NCBI GenBank assembly: GCA_025463365.1
Contig: JAOBWM010000094.1
Location: 1 to 64,000 of the forward strand
DNA length: 64,000 nucleotides
Source: Acidimicrobiales bacterium
GTDB lineage: Bacteria > Actinomycetota > Acidimicrobiia > Acidimicrobiales > Iamiaceae
Reading direction: 5' to 3'
Position numbers and translations under genes: made by a program. The notes under the pieces were generated by a model. The model saw only the letters and a program-made list of their open reading frames with translations. It did no database searches and was not told the DNA's origin. Shown here piece after piece: positions 32,341 to 41,979 of this stretch; within the stretch, counting starts at the first letter, position 1, and the number at the start of each line of letters is the position of its first letter.

Positions 32341-33152
32341 GTGAAGGTGTCCCACTTTCGGAGCGTGCAGGCCGCTGAGGCCTTGATGTTGTTGACGCCC
32401 GGGCGCAGCACTGGCCACAGCGGGAACGGGTTGTTGCCTGGTCCGTGGGCGATGTTGTACGTGCCGAGGGCGACGATCTCGAGGGTGCGCGAGACGGTGA
32501 GGTCGGCCCAGCTCGGGAACGTGATGTCCTCGCGGGGGTGGTCGAGGTGCTGCAGGCGGACGGTGGTGTCGCCGGTGAGCTCCCAGGCGGTGGGCAGCAC
32601 CGCCGTCAACGTCCCAGCGTTGGTGATGGGGATCGTCTCGCCTGCTGCGAACTCGAAGTCCTCGTACTCGTCGGAGACGATGATCGGATCGGCGCACTCG
32701 AGGCGGACCACGATGTCGGCGTCGTGGTACTGGAGCCGGCGCTGGGTGCCGGCGATGGCGAGGGCCTGGCCGTTCGCGGGCCGGTAGTAGAGGCGCTTGG
32801 CCGGCTCGCCGGCGCGCGTCCAGCGCAGCATCCGCCGCGCGTTGATCCGGTCCTCGAGTGGATTGATCACAAGGGCGAGGTCGTGCATGGCCACGCTCAT
32901 CGCGGCCTTTCGCACGGCGTCGGACGCGGCGGGCGGCACGACGTTGAGGGTCAGCGTCACGGCGCGTGGGGCGAGGCGCTGGTAGCCGGGTTCGGCCCCG
33001 TCGCCGGCGGTGTCGCCATCCTCGGTCTCGATCTCGAACCCCTCGAGGCCTTCGTCGGTGACGACCCGGTAGGCGCCTTCGCCAAGCCGTAGGCCGCCGA
33101 GGCTCCAGTTGAGGTCGCCGGTGAGCGGGTCGAGCTCGTCCTCGAGCGTCAT
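32337..33152 (-). CDS. Distal tail (Dit)-like minor tail protein
   Basis: 271 residues from ATG 33152 (ATGA overlap with the upstream gene). It ends in LWPVLRPGVNNIKASAACTL, a pattern seen at the C-terminus of siphovirus Dit/minor tail proteins (P-x-L-x-P-G-x-N). The central part MLRWTRAGEPAKRLYYRPANGQ also recalls this group. Forms part of the baseplate hub; family call is by resemblance. Confidence 0.65.
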   Translation of the reverse strand: MTLEDELDPLTGDLNWSLGGLRLGEGAYRVVTDEGLEGFEIETEDGDTAGDGAEPGYQRLAPRAVTLTLNVVPPAASDAVRKAAMSVAMHDLALVINPLEDRINARRMLRWTRAGEPAKRLYYRPANGQALAIAGTQRRLQYHDADIVVRLECADPIIVSDEYEDFEFAAGETIPITNAGTLTAVLPTAWELTGDTTVRLQHLDHPREDITFPSWADLTVSRTLEIVALGTYNIAHGPGNNPFPLWPVLRPGVNNIKASAACTLRKWDTFT

Positions 33153-33709
33153 CGCGTGGCCACCAGGAAGCCGCCGACAGCGATCGTGGCCGCCATGCCG
33201 GTGATGGCGTTCGTGGAACCGGCGCCTGCGAGGAGTCCGGCGCCTGGCCCCAGGGATCCCCACCATGGGACGACGTCGATCCCGTAGCCGGTGCTATCGA
33301 GGTGCAGGCTGCGCACCCCTCCGCCCGGTTGGTTGAGGTCGTAGCCCGGGCCGAGACCTGAGATCACGATCGACTCGCTTGGCGGACCGCCGGTGATCTC
33401 GATCGACGCCGTGGTGGTGTAGATGCCAAGCACCCGCGGGTCGAGGATCGCGCCAGAAAGGACGTTCGGTGTCGCCCCCTTGACGCTGGACCAGGCACCG
33501 ATCGTCCAGCCGGCCGATCCGTCACCCGGAGCGCCGGTGTAGGTGTCGAAGCGGTACCCGACGAACTGCCTGAGCGCGGGCGGCGACGGGGCCTTCGATG
33601 GCGTCTTGGCTGCGCGTTGGCGGTCGAGGTCGTTGAGGATCCCGGTGGTGGCAGGTCCGGACGCGCGGCCCCGGACGCTCTCCATGCCACGAGGAAGTAG
33701 GTAGCCCAT
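33149..33709 (-). CDS. Hypothetical minor tail protein
   Basis: 186 residues, ATG overlapping the upstream stop (TGATG). The C-terminal third is glycine-rich and hydrophobic (WGSLGPGAGLLAGAGSTN, ATIAVGGFLVATR). No family recognised. Coupled between two tail-tip genes. Confidence 0.5.
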   Translation of the reverse strand: MGYLLPRGMESVRGRASGPATTGILNDLDRQRAAKTPSKAPSPPALRQFVGYRFDTYTGAPGDGSAGWTIGAWSSVKGATPNVLSGAILDPRVLGIYTTTASIEITGGPPSESIVISGLGPGYDLNQPGGGVRSLHLDSTGYGIDVVPWWGSLGPGAGLLAGAGSTNAITGMAATIAVGGFLVATR

Positions 33710-35454
33710 CAGTGACCTCCGAGGTCGGGGTCGGTGCCCACGTCCAGTGCGATGAACCGGCCGTCAGGGCCAGGGGTGATCCCGTAGACCCGGAGCCAGT
33801 CGATGTGGCCGGCGGATCCGGCTCGCAGGGCAACGCGGATCGAGTCCCCGACCGCGATGCGTTCGCCGAGGCGGGGTCGGACGATGAGCGTGGTCGTCAT
33901 CTGGATGAGGCGCAGCGTGGCGAGCTGTGCTTCGACCCATGTCTGGAGCTGTGACGGGGTCATGCCGACGGGCCCGGAGATCACGACGTCGATCACCTGG
34001 CCGTCGGCCTGGCGCGTGTCGATCGCACCGGCATCGGCACCGCCCCAGAGGGCGCCGGCCGAGGATGTCGCGCGTGCCGTGGTCCGCTGGGCGCCCGGGT
34101 CAATCTGCCAGCGGACCTTGCCGAGGATGTCCCATTGCTGCACGACGAGGTCGTTGCGTCGTGCGCCCCGCCGCTTAGTCGAACGGACCTCGCGCCGACC
34201 CGACGGGAAGTCGTAGATCTCGACGCCCTCGGCGCAGACGCCCTCGAGTGCGTCATTCAGCGACTGGCCGTCAGCGTGGAACCAGGTGCCGACCTTCTCG
34301 GTGCCGTTGGGCGTGCCGTAGGAGACGCGAACTGGGCCCCACGCGCTCTTCTGTCGTCCCTCCTGCGAGTGGTGGAACAGCTCGCCGACGTGGCGAGTCA
34401 CGTCGATGGCGTGGACCGTCGACGAGCTCTCGGGCCGGATGATCCCGGAGTTGTCGTAGTAGGTCCACTCGTCCTCGTCGGTCGGCCGGAGCCGGATGAA
34501 CAAGTCGAGCGTGTACGGCGGAGGCGGCAGATAGCCGATGCCTTCCACCGGGTCGAGGGTGAAGGCCCCGCGGCGCATGTCACCGGTGACCCGGCCGGCG
34601 CCGAGGTCGGCGTTGCCGCCGGGCCAGTACTCGAGGCCGGTGAGGACGTTGTAGACGGCGAGGCTGACCAGCCCGTAGTCCTCGATGTCGATGCCAAAGT
34701 CGGGGAGCTGCACGTTGGCCTGCGCGGCGAAGGCCTGCCGGCCCCAGGGATGGGGCCCGCCGACATAGCGGGCCCGGGCCTGGATGTAGTTCTCGCCACC
34801 GACCGGGTCGCCGCGGAGCCGGACCTTGTAGCCGCCGTCGAGGCCACCGGGAACGACCTCGGCGTCGATGTCGCCGATCTCCTGCCAGCCGGTGAGGTCT
34901 CCCGATTCGAACGAACCGATCCGGTCGCCGATCAGGTTGAGGCGAGTCGGCGCACCGATGACGCGGTCAGCGGTGATTCCGCCGACGAACCCGACACCCT
35001 TGATGGTGATGGGGTCGGCGCTCAGGTCGACGGGGTCTCGAACGACGAACCGCTGACGGGCCTTCCCAGTGACCGTCGAGCCGACGATGAGCTCCCGCGA
35101 TACCGCCTTCTTGAGGTGGTACAGCGGCTTGCCCGACCGGTCCACCGCCCCGGGGATCCGGTCACCGATGATGCGAAGGTTCTGGGGGGTGTTCGGGACG
35201 ATCACGGTGACGGCGTTGCCACCCGCCTCACGCGCTCGGACGTTCGGGCCTTCGATCCGTGCGTTCCACAGCACACCCCGATCGCGGTAGCCCGGGAACT
35301 CGCCCATCCGCACCATGACCCGGCCGCCCTGTTCGTTGGGCTGGTCGTCGAGGGTGGCCGGGACGGTGCCCGGTCCGGGGTCGGGATCGGTGGGCGTCGG
35401 CAGCGTGACGGGCCCGCCGACGTAGGTGTAGACGGCGCACGGCAGGTAAGCCAT
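33709..35454 (-). CDS. Tail tip / minor tail protein
   Basis: 581 residues. Follows the tape measure gene with a 1-nt overlap. It has a P/D/T-rich start (TPTDPDPGPGTVP), then alternating beta segments, and a late part (VQQWDILGKVRWQIDPGAQRT, VEAQLATLRLIQMTTTLIV) resembling tail-associated Gp37-like or siphovirus hub proteins. Probably part of the tail tip complex. Confidence 0.6.
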   Translation of the reverse strand: MAYLPCAVYTYVGGPVTLPTPTDPDPGPGTVPATLDDQPNEQGGRVMVRMGEFPGYRDRGVLWNARIEGPNVRAREAGGNAVTVIVPNTPQNLRIIGDRIPGAVDRSGKPLYHLKKAVSRELIVGSTVTGKARQRFVVRDPVDLSADPITIKGVGFVGGITADRVIGAPTRLNLIGDRIGSFESGDLTGWQEIGDIDAEVVPGGLDGGYKVRLRGDPVGGENYIQARARYVGGPHPWGRQAFAAQANVQLPDFGIDIEDYGLVSLAVYNVLTGLEYWPGGNADLGAGRVTGDMRRGAFTLDPVEGIGYLPPPPYTLDLFIRLRPTDEDEWTYYDNSGIIRPESSSTVHAIDVTRHVGELFHHSQEGRQKSAWGPVRVSYGTPNGTEKVGTWFHADGQSLNDALEGVCAEGVEIYDFPSGRREVRSTKRRGARRNDLVVQQWDILGKVRWQIDPGAQRTTARATSSAGALWGGADAGAIDTRQADGQVIDVVISGPVGMTPSQLQTWVEAQLATLRLIQMTTTLIVRPRLGERIAVGDSIRVALRAGSAGHIDWLRVYGITPGPDGRFIALDVGTDPDLGGH

Positions 35455-38159
35455 CAGCCTCGCCCCGCTCGGAAGAACTCGTTCATCGTCGACCTGGTGG
35501 CCGCGGTCTGCGCGTGCCGCACCTGCCGGGATGTCCCCTGGCTGATGTGAGTGATCGCGATGTTCGTGGTGTTGTGGACGATGTTCCCTTCGCTGCCAGT
35601 GGTCGAGCCGAGGCTCGTTCCGCTGCTCGAGCTCTTCACCTGGCGAGGACGGGGTCCGCCGATCGGCTGGCCGTCGGGAAGGCGCGGCACGCCGGGTGCG
35701 GCCGCGTTGTCCTCGAACGCCACGGCGACGTTGACGGCATGCAGCAGGGCGGCGATGCGTGCCGCCAACGGCGAGTTGGGGTCGAGCTGGTCGTAGAGCG
35801 CCTTGAGCCGCTCGCTGTACTCCTGGAGGCCAGCGACGGGGCCGTGCTGCGCCGTCTCGACGTCGCGGAACGCCTGGGCCTGTGCCAGCACGGCCAGGTT
35901 GAGCTTGTCCTGGGCGACGCGCTGGTCGGCGGCCGCCTGCTGGAGGATCTTCGACTTGGCCACGCCGTCGGCGGCGACCTGGGCCTGCTTCTCGCGGACC
36001 TTCTGCTCGGCGTCCACGATGGCCGCGTTGGCCTCGGAGATCTTCTCCTTCGCAGCTACGACCTGCTTGTCGCCCTCGATGCCGGCCTTCTGGGCGGCTG
36101 CGTTGTCGAGGATCGCCTGGGTGTGATCCTGAGCGGCCGCCTGCGCGGCGTGCTCGGCGGCGGTGGCCTGGTGCTGGGCTTCGGCCTTGTCGAGGGCCGT
36201 GGCATGGGGATCGGATCCCTTCCGGCGGGCCTCCTCGGCGGCACGGGCGGCGGCATCGGCCTTGGCGATCTCGTCGTCGCCAGTCTCGATGACCGCCCGG
36301 TGAAGGTCGAAGAGCCGACGCACGGCTTCGGCGCGAGCATCGTTGAGATCCTGCTGGGCCTTGAGCGCGTCATGCTTCCGGTCGGTGACGTCACCCTCGG
36401 CCGAGCTCAGATCCTTGAGGTCGTCGGCCTCGGCCTTCACCGCCGAGCGGTACTCGTCGCTGTTCCCGGCCGCGGCCTCGGTGGCGGCGGCGACGTCTCG
36501 CATGTCGGCCGCGACGGTGGCGCTGGCGTCGGCGAGGTTGGTCTGGGCGTCGAACACCTTCTCGGCTTCGGCGACGCGATGGTTGGCGATCTCGACCGCG
36601 CCGGCCGCGTCGAGCAGCGCCTGCGCGTACTTCGTCACCTTGGGCGCGCCGTCATCGGCGGCGGTACCGCTCGCCTTCAAGGTGGTTAGGAACGGGCCGA
36701 ACTGGGCGTTGATGTCCTTCGTCGAAACGCCTGCCTTGTGGAGCGCATCCGACAGGGTGTCGTAGGCGTTCCCCGCGACCTTCGGACCATCCGACTGCAG
36801 AACGGCTGTGAGGCTGGCGTTCAGGGCCTTGAAGTTGGCATGCGCGTGATCGAGGTTGAAGAGCTCGTATGGGTCCTTCCCCGCACCCAGCTGATCCAAC
36901 GCGTCGGAGACGCCGCCCGTGCCCTTGCCGATCCTGCTGAGGGCGGCGGTGAGGGCCGGTTCGGAGCCGATGATCTTGTCGGACTGCTTGAGGACGTCGC
37001 CGTAGCCGAGGGCCACCAGCGGCGCCATCTGAGCGACCCCGAGTAGGCCCGTGGCGAACAGGCCGGTCGACGCTGCCCCGGCCTTCGAGGCGACAGCGAC
37101 CTCCGTTGTGGCAAGGGCGTCAGCCTCCATTGCGGCGGCGTGGGCGGCCGCAGCGGCCGTCGAGGCCTCCTCGACGCCGATGCCAGTCGCCCACGCCCGA
37201 GTCAGGTTCTCCTGGGCCAGGGCGTCGGCAGCGGCCGCCTCAGCGGCCAGGACCTCGGCCGCCGCGGCCCCCTCGGTGGCGATGGCCGACTCGACGGCGG
37301 CCGCCGACTTGAGGTGCAAGGCGGTGGCGCCGCGGGCGATGACCGGGCCCAGTGCGCCGACGCCGAGCACGAGGGCGCCGACACCGGCGCCGAGCACCGC
37401 CAGGGTGCCGACGGTCTCGCGTACGGGGCCTGGCAGCTTCGTGAATGCCTGCTCGGTGGAGGTGACGAGCGGGATGAGCTTCGACCCGAGCGACACCTGG
37501 AGCCCGGTGATGACGGCCTGCAGATCCCGCTGGGTCTTGATGAAGTCCTGGTACTTCTTGAGCCCGGCATCGTTGAACTCGAGGCCGAGATCCTGCATCT
37601 TCTGGCGCAGGTCCTCGATGCCGGCTGAGCCGTTCTGGAGGATCTTGACGAGGTCGGCCCCGCCGCGCCCGAAGACCTTTCGGGCCAGGTCGGTGCGCTG
37701 GAAGCCGGCCGGGAGCGACTGGACCTTGTCGGCGATGTTGCCGAGGATCTGCTCGAAGTCGAGCAGGTTGCCGTTGCCATCGCGGGTAGCGATTCCGTTC
37801 GCCGCGACCTTGCCGTTCTGGATGTTCGTGGCGAGGATGCCCGCCGCGGTCGCGACCTTCTCGATGGGCACGCCGGCCTGTTGGGCCGCGAAGGCAAACA
37901 GCGACGCGTTCTCAGCCGACTCCCCCGTGAGCCGCTTGATCTGAGCGACCCCGGCGGCCTGCTTGGCGTAGGTGTCGACGGTCTTCTTGGCGAACGCACC
38001 GACCGCGCCGACTGAGAAGGCGCCAGCGAGGCCACCGGCCATGCCGCCCAAGCTGCCGGTGAGACCTCCGACGGCCTTGGTCGTTCCATCCACGGCCTTC
38101 ACGGCGCCGCGGTTGTCGCCGGCGATGACGAGCTGGAGCTTTGCGGTCTTGTTCGCCAT
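35454..38159 (-). CDS. Tape measure protein
   Basis: 901 residues from ATG 38159 (GTG 38162 is possible). Largest tail gene, rich in Ala, Asp and Lys, with long predicted coiled coils (about 60-240 and 480-780) and a hydrophobic stretch around 250-280 (ETVGTLAVLGAGVGALVLGVGAL). The start KLQLVIAGDNRGAVKAVDG is typical of tape measure proteins. It sets tail length; the ~900 residues imply a tail of order 130-140 nm if about 0.15 nm per residue applies. Confidence 0.9.
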   Translation of the reverse strand: MANKTAKLQLVIAGDNRGAVKAVDGTTKAVGGLTGSLGGMAGGLAGAFSVGAVGAFAKKTVDTYAKQAAGVAQIKRLTGESAENASLFAFAAQQAGVPIEKVATAAGILATNIQNGKVAANGIATRDGNGNLLDFEQILGNIADKVQSLPAGFQRTDLARKVFGRGGADLVKILQNGSAGIEDLRQKMQDLGLEFNDAGLKKYQDFIKTQRDLQAVITGLQVSLGSKLIPLVTSTEQAFTKLPGPVRETVGTLAVLGAGVGALVLGVGALGPVIARGATALHLKSAAAVESAIATEGAAAAEVLAAEAAAADALAQENLTRAWATGIGVEEASTAAAAAHAAAMEADALATTEVAVASKAGAASTGLFATGLLGVAQMAPLVALGYGDVLKQSDKIIGSEPALTAALSRIGKGTGGVSDALDQLGAGKDPYELFNLDHAHANFKALNASLTAVLQSDGPKVAGNAYDTLSDALHKAGVSTKDINAQFGPFLTTLKASGTAADDGAPKVTKYAQALLDAAGAVEIANHRVAEAEKVFDAQTNLADASATVAADMRDVAAATEAAAGNSDEYRSAVKAEADDLKDLSSAEGDVTDRKHDALKAQQDLNDARAEAVRRLFDLHRAVIETGDDEIAKADAAARAAEEARRKGSDPHATALDKAEAQHQATAAEHAAQAAAQDHTQAILDNAAAQKAGIEGDKQVVAAKEKISEANAAIVDAEQKVREKQAQVAADGVAKSKILQQAAADQRVAQDKLNLAVLAQAQAFRDVETAQHGPVAGLQEYSERLKALYDQLDPNSPLAARIAALLHAVNVAVAFEDNAAAPGVPRLPDGQPIGGPRPRQVKSSSSGTSLGSTTGSEGNIVHNTTNIAITHISQGTSRQVRHAQTAATRSTMNEFFRAGRG

Positions 38160-38162
38160 CAC

Positions 38163-38323
38163 ACCTCCACCAGCTCTGGTCGCATGTGGCCGTCGCGACG
38201 GCGAAGCGGGCGGATCAGGTGCCGAAGATCGACGCCGGCGATGACCTCGGAAGGACGCTCACGGCTGAGCCCCAAGCGAGCTCGCGCCCCGCCGACCGCC
38301 CGGCCCGCTTCTCGGCTCGGGCG
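38163..38323 (-). other. Candidate frameshift/readthrough extension of the tail assembly chaperone
   Basis: The 161 bp between chaperone stop (38324) and tape measure start have no separate gene with a normal start. In the chaperone's own frame, after its TGA, 54 sense codons run without a stop to a TGA overlapping the tape measure start (ending RRDGHMRPELVEV). The other frames give shorter extensions. In many siphoviruses this place encodes the C-terminal part of a frameshifted chaperone. A slippery site is not obvious. Confidence 0.35.
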
Positions 38324-38629
38324 TCAGGACGTCGGTTCGTCGGGCGCGTACCGCTCGAAGGCGATCTCGCTGCCGAGGGTGACGTGGCGGGCCAGCCACA
38401 GGGGGTCGGCGGGGAGGTCCTGCTGCTCGAGGGCCAGCATCATCACCGCGACGAGCTCGGGAAGTCCGATGTTCTCGCCGTCGGCGAGCTCGGCGAGCGT
38501 CGCGGGCGTCACGCCCAACTGGGTGTGCAGTCGGATGACCTGCTCGCCGGTGACGTCGTCGAAGTCCACGCGGTAGTTCGTGCCGTCGACGGTGGCGATG
38601 ATGCCGTTGGTGGGGTGGTTCGTGGTCAC
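38324..38629 (-). CDS. Tail assembly chaperone (gpG-like)
   Basis: 101 residues from GTG 38629. Small acidic protein with IRLHTQLGVTPATLAEL and a helical segment (LPELVAVMMLALEQQDLP). Its size, acidity and location between major tail and tape measure genes identify it as tail assembly chaperone. It probably chaperones the tape measure protein. Confidence 0.65.
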   Translation of the reverse strand: MTTNHPTNGIIATVDGTNYRVDFDDVTGEQVIRLHTQLGVTPATLAELADGENIGLPELVAVMMLALEQQDLPADPLWLARHVTLGSEIAFERYAPDEPTS

Positions 38630-38643
38630 GGGTTGTGCTCCGA

Positions 38644-39096
38644 TCAGAGACGCGGGAACGGGCGTGCGGCCGCCTCGAGTTGGCCCTGCAGGAACAGGGT
38701 CTGGATGTCGGCCTCGTGCCGGTGCAGCGTCGGGTTGACGATGTAAGGGCCGGCGTTGGCGTCGCCTGGGGCCCAGCCGGTTCCGACCCATTCGGGGAAC
38801 TGGTGCCAACGGCGCGAGCCGACGAAGGCACCGAGGGCGCCGGGGGACGAGGCGCCGTTGGCGATGGCGATGATCGAGGAGTTGGCGGTCGCCGTGGCCC
38901 GGATGCCCTTGGCCATGTGGCGTTGCTGCGGGGTGCCGCCCGTGGTGGCCGAGCGGATCCACCCGGCGGTCAGCTTCGCGGTCTGGCGGTTCCAGGTGCG
39001 TTGCTGCTGCGCCATGGCGCGAGGGCAGGCCCGCTGGGCCGCGGTGATCTTGGCGGCGTCCTTGAGCTCGAGATGCACGAGCCCGGGTTCGGCCAT
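38644..39096 (-). CDS. Head-tail/tail completion-type protein
   Basis: 150 residues. Basic N-terminal helix region with Gln/Arg (RAMAQQQRTWNRQTAKLT) and a central ALGAFVGSRRWHQFPEWVG. No definite family. The position just downstream of the major tail gene suggests a tail component. Confidence 0.5.
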   Translation of the reverse strand: MAEPGLVHLELKDAAKITAAQRACPRAMAQQQRTWNRQTAKLTAGWIRSATTGGTPQQRHMAKGIRATATANSSIIAIANGASSPGALGAFVGSRRWHQFPEWVGTGWAPGDANAGPYIVNPTLHRHEADIQTLFLQGQLEAAARPFPRL

Positions 39097-39100
39097 GGGG

Positions 39101-40126
39101 TCAGACCGGCGGGGCGTCCGAGGTGACGACGGTGCAGCGGATCATCGGGTTGGTCCGGTTCCAGAGGATGTCGGTGGGGAGGTCCTGCTTGGTCTTGGCG
39201 GACTCCGACATCTGCGGGGTCTTGCCGGTGAACCCGAAGGCGGCGATGTCCCAGGTGACCGACGGCTTGATCCCGGCCGAGATCTCGATCGCGCCGGCGG
39301 GCTCGTAGAGCGCCTGGAAGGCCAGCACCTCGCCGGCGAGCCATGCCTCGTAGTAGTCCCGGTGCTTGTAGGTCCACCCGAGGTCCATGGTGGGCTTGGG
39401 GACGCCGGCCCGGGTGGGCTTGTCCTTGAGGAGCGACGACGCGCACGTGTCGTCGGTCTCGATCTCGGTCGGGTACTTCAGCGCCCACGAGTCGATGCAC
39501 TCGGCGACGAGGTCCTCGGGGGCGAGCGACGTGCCGATCGAGAAGGTGAGCCCGCCGACGGAGTGGTAGAGCTCGGGCGTCGGGTACGTGGGGAGGTGGA
39601 CGGCGAAGCCCGGCACGCGCCGCTGGTAGTCCATGTCGAACTCGGTCTTGGCCAGGCCCTCGTCGGAGGTGCCGCCGCCGGCGGGCGCCTTGGCCTGGGC
39701 CAGGCGGAACTCCTTGACCATGCCGCCGGCGTAGGTGTCGCGATCAGCGCCCCCGGCCTTGAAGGTGCGACCGATCTGGGTGGTGATCGACGAAAGGGAC
39801 GCGATGTCGCTCGTCTCGAACACGTACTGGTAGGCCTCGTCCTCGACGAGCTCGGTCGTGACGGGCGCGCCGAACGTGCACTGGAGCATCTTGAGGATCC
39901 CCGCCGACGGCAGGTACGTCTTGAGCGCGCCGGTGGCGTCGCGTTCGACCGCGCGGCGGCCGTCGGTCTCGGGGCCCTGGGCGCCGTAGACGATGCCGCC
40001 GGGCTGCAGCACGAGGACGTTCGACTCGTGGCCGTCGTCGGCGACCCGGATGCCTTGGTAGCCGGTCGTGGCCGGCGTGCCGTAGGTCGTCTCGAGGGCG
40101 ATGTTGGCGTAGTTCTTTCCCGGCAT
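39101..40126 (-). CDS. Major tail (tube) protein
   Basis: 341 residues. NYANIALETTYGTPATTGYQGI at the start and GGLTFSIGTSLAPEDLV, DLGWTYKHRDYYEAWLAGE are typical of siphovirus tail tube proteins. Position between head-tail connectors and chaperone supports this. It polymerises into the tail tube around the tape measure. Confidence 0.8.
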   Translation of the reverse strand: MPGKNYANIALETTYGTPATTGYQGIRVADDGHESNVLVLQPGGIVYGAQGPETDGRRAVERDATGALKTYLPSAGILKMLQCTFGAPVTTELVEDEAYQYVFETSDIASLSSITTQIGRTFKAGGADRDTYAGGMVKEFRLAQAKAPAGGGTSDEGLAKTEFDMDYQRRVPGFAVHLPTYPTPELYHSVGGLTFSIGTSLAPEDLVAECIDSWALKYPTEIETDDTCASSLLKDKPTRAGVPKPTMDLGWTYKHRDYYEAWLAGEVLAFQALYEPAGAIEISAGIKPSVTWDIAAFGFTGKTPQMSESAKTKQDLPTDILWNRTNPMIRCTVVTSDAPPV

Positions 40127-40129
40127 GGG

Positions 40130-40519
40130 TCAGCTCCCCTGGGTGGCGGCCGAGTCGGCCTCGTTGGTGGTCTCGTCGTTGGCGGCGACGAGGGCCTCGA
40201 GCGCCGTGGTGACGCCCTTGCGGTCGGCGCCGGCGCGCTCGGCCTCGAGGAGCTCGCCGGCACGGTCGGTGTTGTCGTCGAGGGCCTTGAGGACCTGGGC
40301 GACGGTGCCGGCGAGGAGCTCGTCCGCGGGGACCTGCGGCTTGGGCCGCAGCTCGAGCCACGCCTCGGGGTCGAGGTGGGTGATCTCCTCGACGGTGAAG
40401 CCGTAGCGCTTGCCCCGCTCGACGGCGACGGTGCGGCCGGGGACGTTCACCTGGGCCCTGCGGAACGAGCCGGCGTAGGTGAGGAGGGTGACCTCCGGGG
40501 AGGTCTCGGTGTCGGTCAT
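40130..40519 (-). CDS. Small phage structural/hypothetical protein
   Basis: 129 residues from ATG 40519. The N-terminal half has YAGSFRRAQVNVPGRTVAVERGKRYGFTVEE-type strands and the second half is a helical, Glu/Ala-rich tail. No family recognised. The 3-bp gap to the tail tube gene shows co-expression. Confidence 0.5.
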   Translation of the reverse strand: MTDTETSPEVTLLTYAGSFRRAQVNVPGRTVAVERGKRYGFTVEEITHLDPEAWLELRPKPQVPADELLAGTVAQVLKALDDNTDRAGELLEAERAGADRKGVTTALEALVAANDETTNEADSAATQGS

Positions 40520-41028
40520 GAGGGGTTCCTCTCGATGTCGGCAAAGCAGGGGATCTCGAAGTTCATCCAGCCGGTCGGGACGAGCTCGCTGGCGGGGTTG
40601 TTCGGGTTCGAGGGCAGCCAGTCGAAGAACGGGCCACCGGCGGGGGCGATCGCCCGAAGGTCTCGGGGGCCGCCGGGCATGCTCAGATCCGGGAGGCGGG
40701 CGAGGAGGTCGGCGACGTCGTTGAACGCCGCCTCGCACAGCGCCTTGGCTTCCTGGGCCTCGACCACGTCGGTGGTGGCCACCCCACAGCTGATCGACCA
40801 GGCGTCGATGGAGGGGTCGGCACCGGGCTGGATGCCGTCGCTGTCGAGCTCGCTGGCGTCGGCGTAGCCGACCACGAGCAGCCGACGGTGCGACGGCGCA
40901 CCGCGGTAGGGCGGGGTAACGAGCCACTCGACGTCGGCGGTGGGCTGGCGGGAGTACCCCTCGAGCGCGGCGACCAGCTCGATGATCCGGTTCTCCGTGG
41001 CGGTGCGGATGGTGCGCGGGGACGTCAT
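40516..41028 (-). CDS. Tail terminator-like protein
   Basis: 170 residues from ATG 41028, which overlaps the upstream stop by one base. The pattern RRLLVVGYADASELDSDGIQPGAD plus SCGVATTDVVEAQEAKALCEAAFNDVA resembles tail terminator/minor tail proteins at this position in actinophages. Assignment rests mainly on gene order. Confidence 0.5.
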   Translation of the reverse strand: MTSPRTIRTATENRIIELVAALEGYSRQPTADVEWLVTPPYRGAPSHRRLLVVGYADASELDSDGIQPGADPSIDAWSISCGVATTDVVEAQEAKALCEAAFNDVADLLARLPDLSMPGGPRDLRAIAPAGGPFFDWLPSNPNNPASELVPTGWMNFEIPCFADIERNPS

Positions 41029-41948
41029 CAGACCCGAGGCCCGTGGAACAGCGACGGCGTCCGGGGGTCGAACTCGATGCTGGCGTGGGCCGGGCCGGGG
41101 CCGGCCTCGGCGCTCACCGGCCGCATGCTGTAGCGGGCGTAGACGGCGTCGACATCGGGGACCCCGGTGCGGTACTTCGAGGCCCGGTCGAGCTTGTAGG
41201 CGGCGCCGTTCTGCCCGTCGAGCTGAAGGGCGCGCAGGGGGATGTTCGAGTCGGGGCGCAGTAGGAGGGTGCGCAGCCGGGCGCACATCGCATCGCGCAG
41301 GTCAGGAGGGGGGCCTAGGCGGCCGGCCTCCCACACGACCTCGATGTTGCGGCGGCCGGCGGGCCAGCGCGCCTCGCGCCACAGCGTGCCGTCGGGGTAG
41401 AGCTCGGCGCCCGTGGTGAGGTCGTCGCCGGTGGCGGTGGCCACCGACACGAGCCGACTGCAGGCGTTGTCGTCGACGTCGAGGAGATCGGTGCCGGACC
41501 CGTCGAGGGTGGCCACCCGCAGGCGCGGGGTGAAGGCGACGTCGCAGATCCATTCGGCCTCGGCCTCGACCACGAGCCGGTGGGTGATGATCGTCGCCGA
41601 CGACTTGCCGGCCAGCAGCGGGTCGCCGCCGCGGGCCTGGGCGACGGTGAAGAGGTGCCCGCCGGCCACCTCGGCGGTCGTGGTGCGGGCCGAGTCGTCG
41701 TCGGTGTCGGTCCAGGTGCAGGTCCACCGGGCGAGCTCGGCGGTGAGCGACGCCGCGACGGCGACGCTCCACGTGCCGTCGGTCTCGGTGGCGTCACTGT
41801 CGATGACGGTGGCGCCGGTGTGGTCGACCACCTCGAGGTGGACCGGGCCGGTGAGGACGACGGGCTCGCCCTCCTGGTCGACCGGTACGAGGTCGAGGGT
41901 GCCGGCGAAGCCGCGCACCAGGCGCTGGTCGATCGGGGTGGGCTCCAC
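41028..41948 (-). CDS. Head-tail connector-type protein
   Basis: 306 residues from GTG 41948, with GGAGGT about 5 nt upstream. The N-terminal ~95 residues look like an immunoglobulin-like or beta-sandwich module (VHLEVVDHTGATVIDSDATE). The rest (GPPPDLRDAMCARLRTLLLR, with late YKLDRASKYRTG) resembles adaptor proteins. First gene after the hairpin that follows the capsid polyprotein. Confidence 0.55.
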   Translation of the reverse strand: MEPTPIDQRLVRGFAGTLDLVPVDQEGEPVVLTGPVHLEVVDHTGATVIDSDATETDGTWSVAVAASLTAELARWTCTWTDTDDDSARTTTAEVAGGHLFTVAQARGGDPLLAGKSSATIITHRLVVEAEAEWICDVAFTPRLRVATLDGSGTDLLDVDDNACSRLVSVATATGDDLTTGAELYPDGTLWREARWPAGRRNIEVVWEAGRLGPPPDLRDAMCARLRTLLLRPDSNIPLRALQLDGQNGAAYKLDRASKYRTGVPDVDAVYARYSMRPVSAEAGPGPAHASIEFDPRTPSLFHGPRV

Positions 41949-41979
41949 TGATCACCTCCGATCGGGGGACGCGCGAGCG

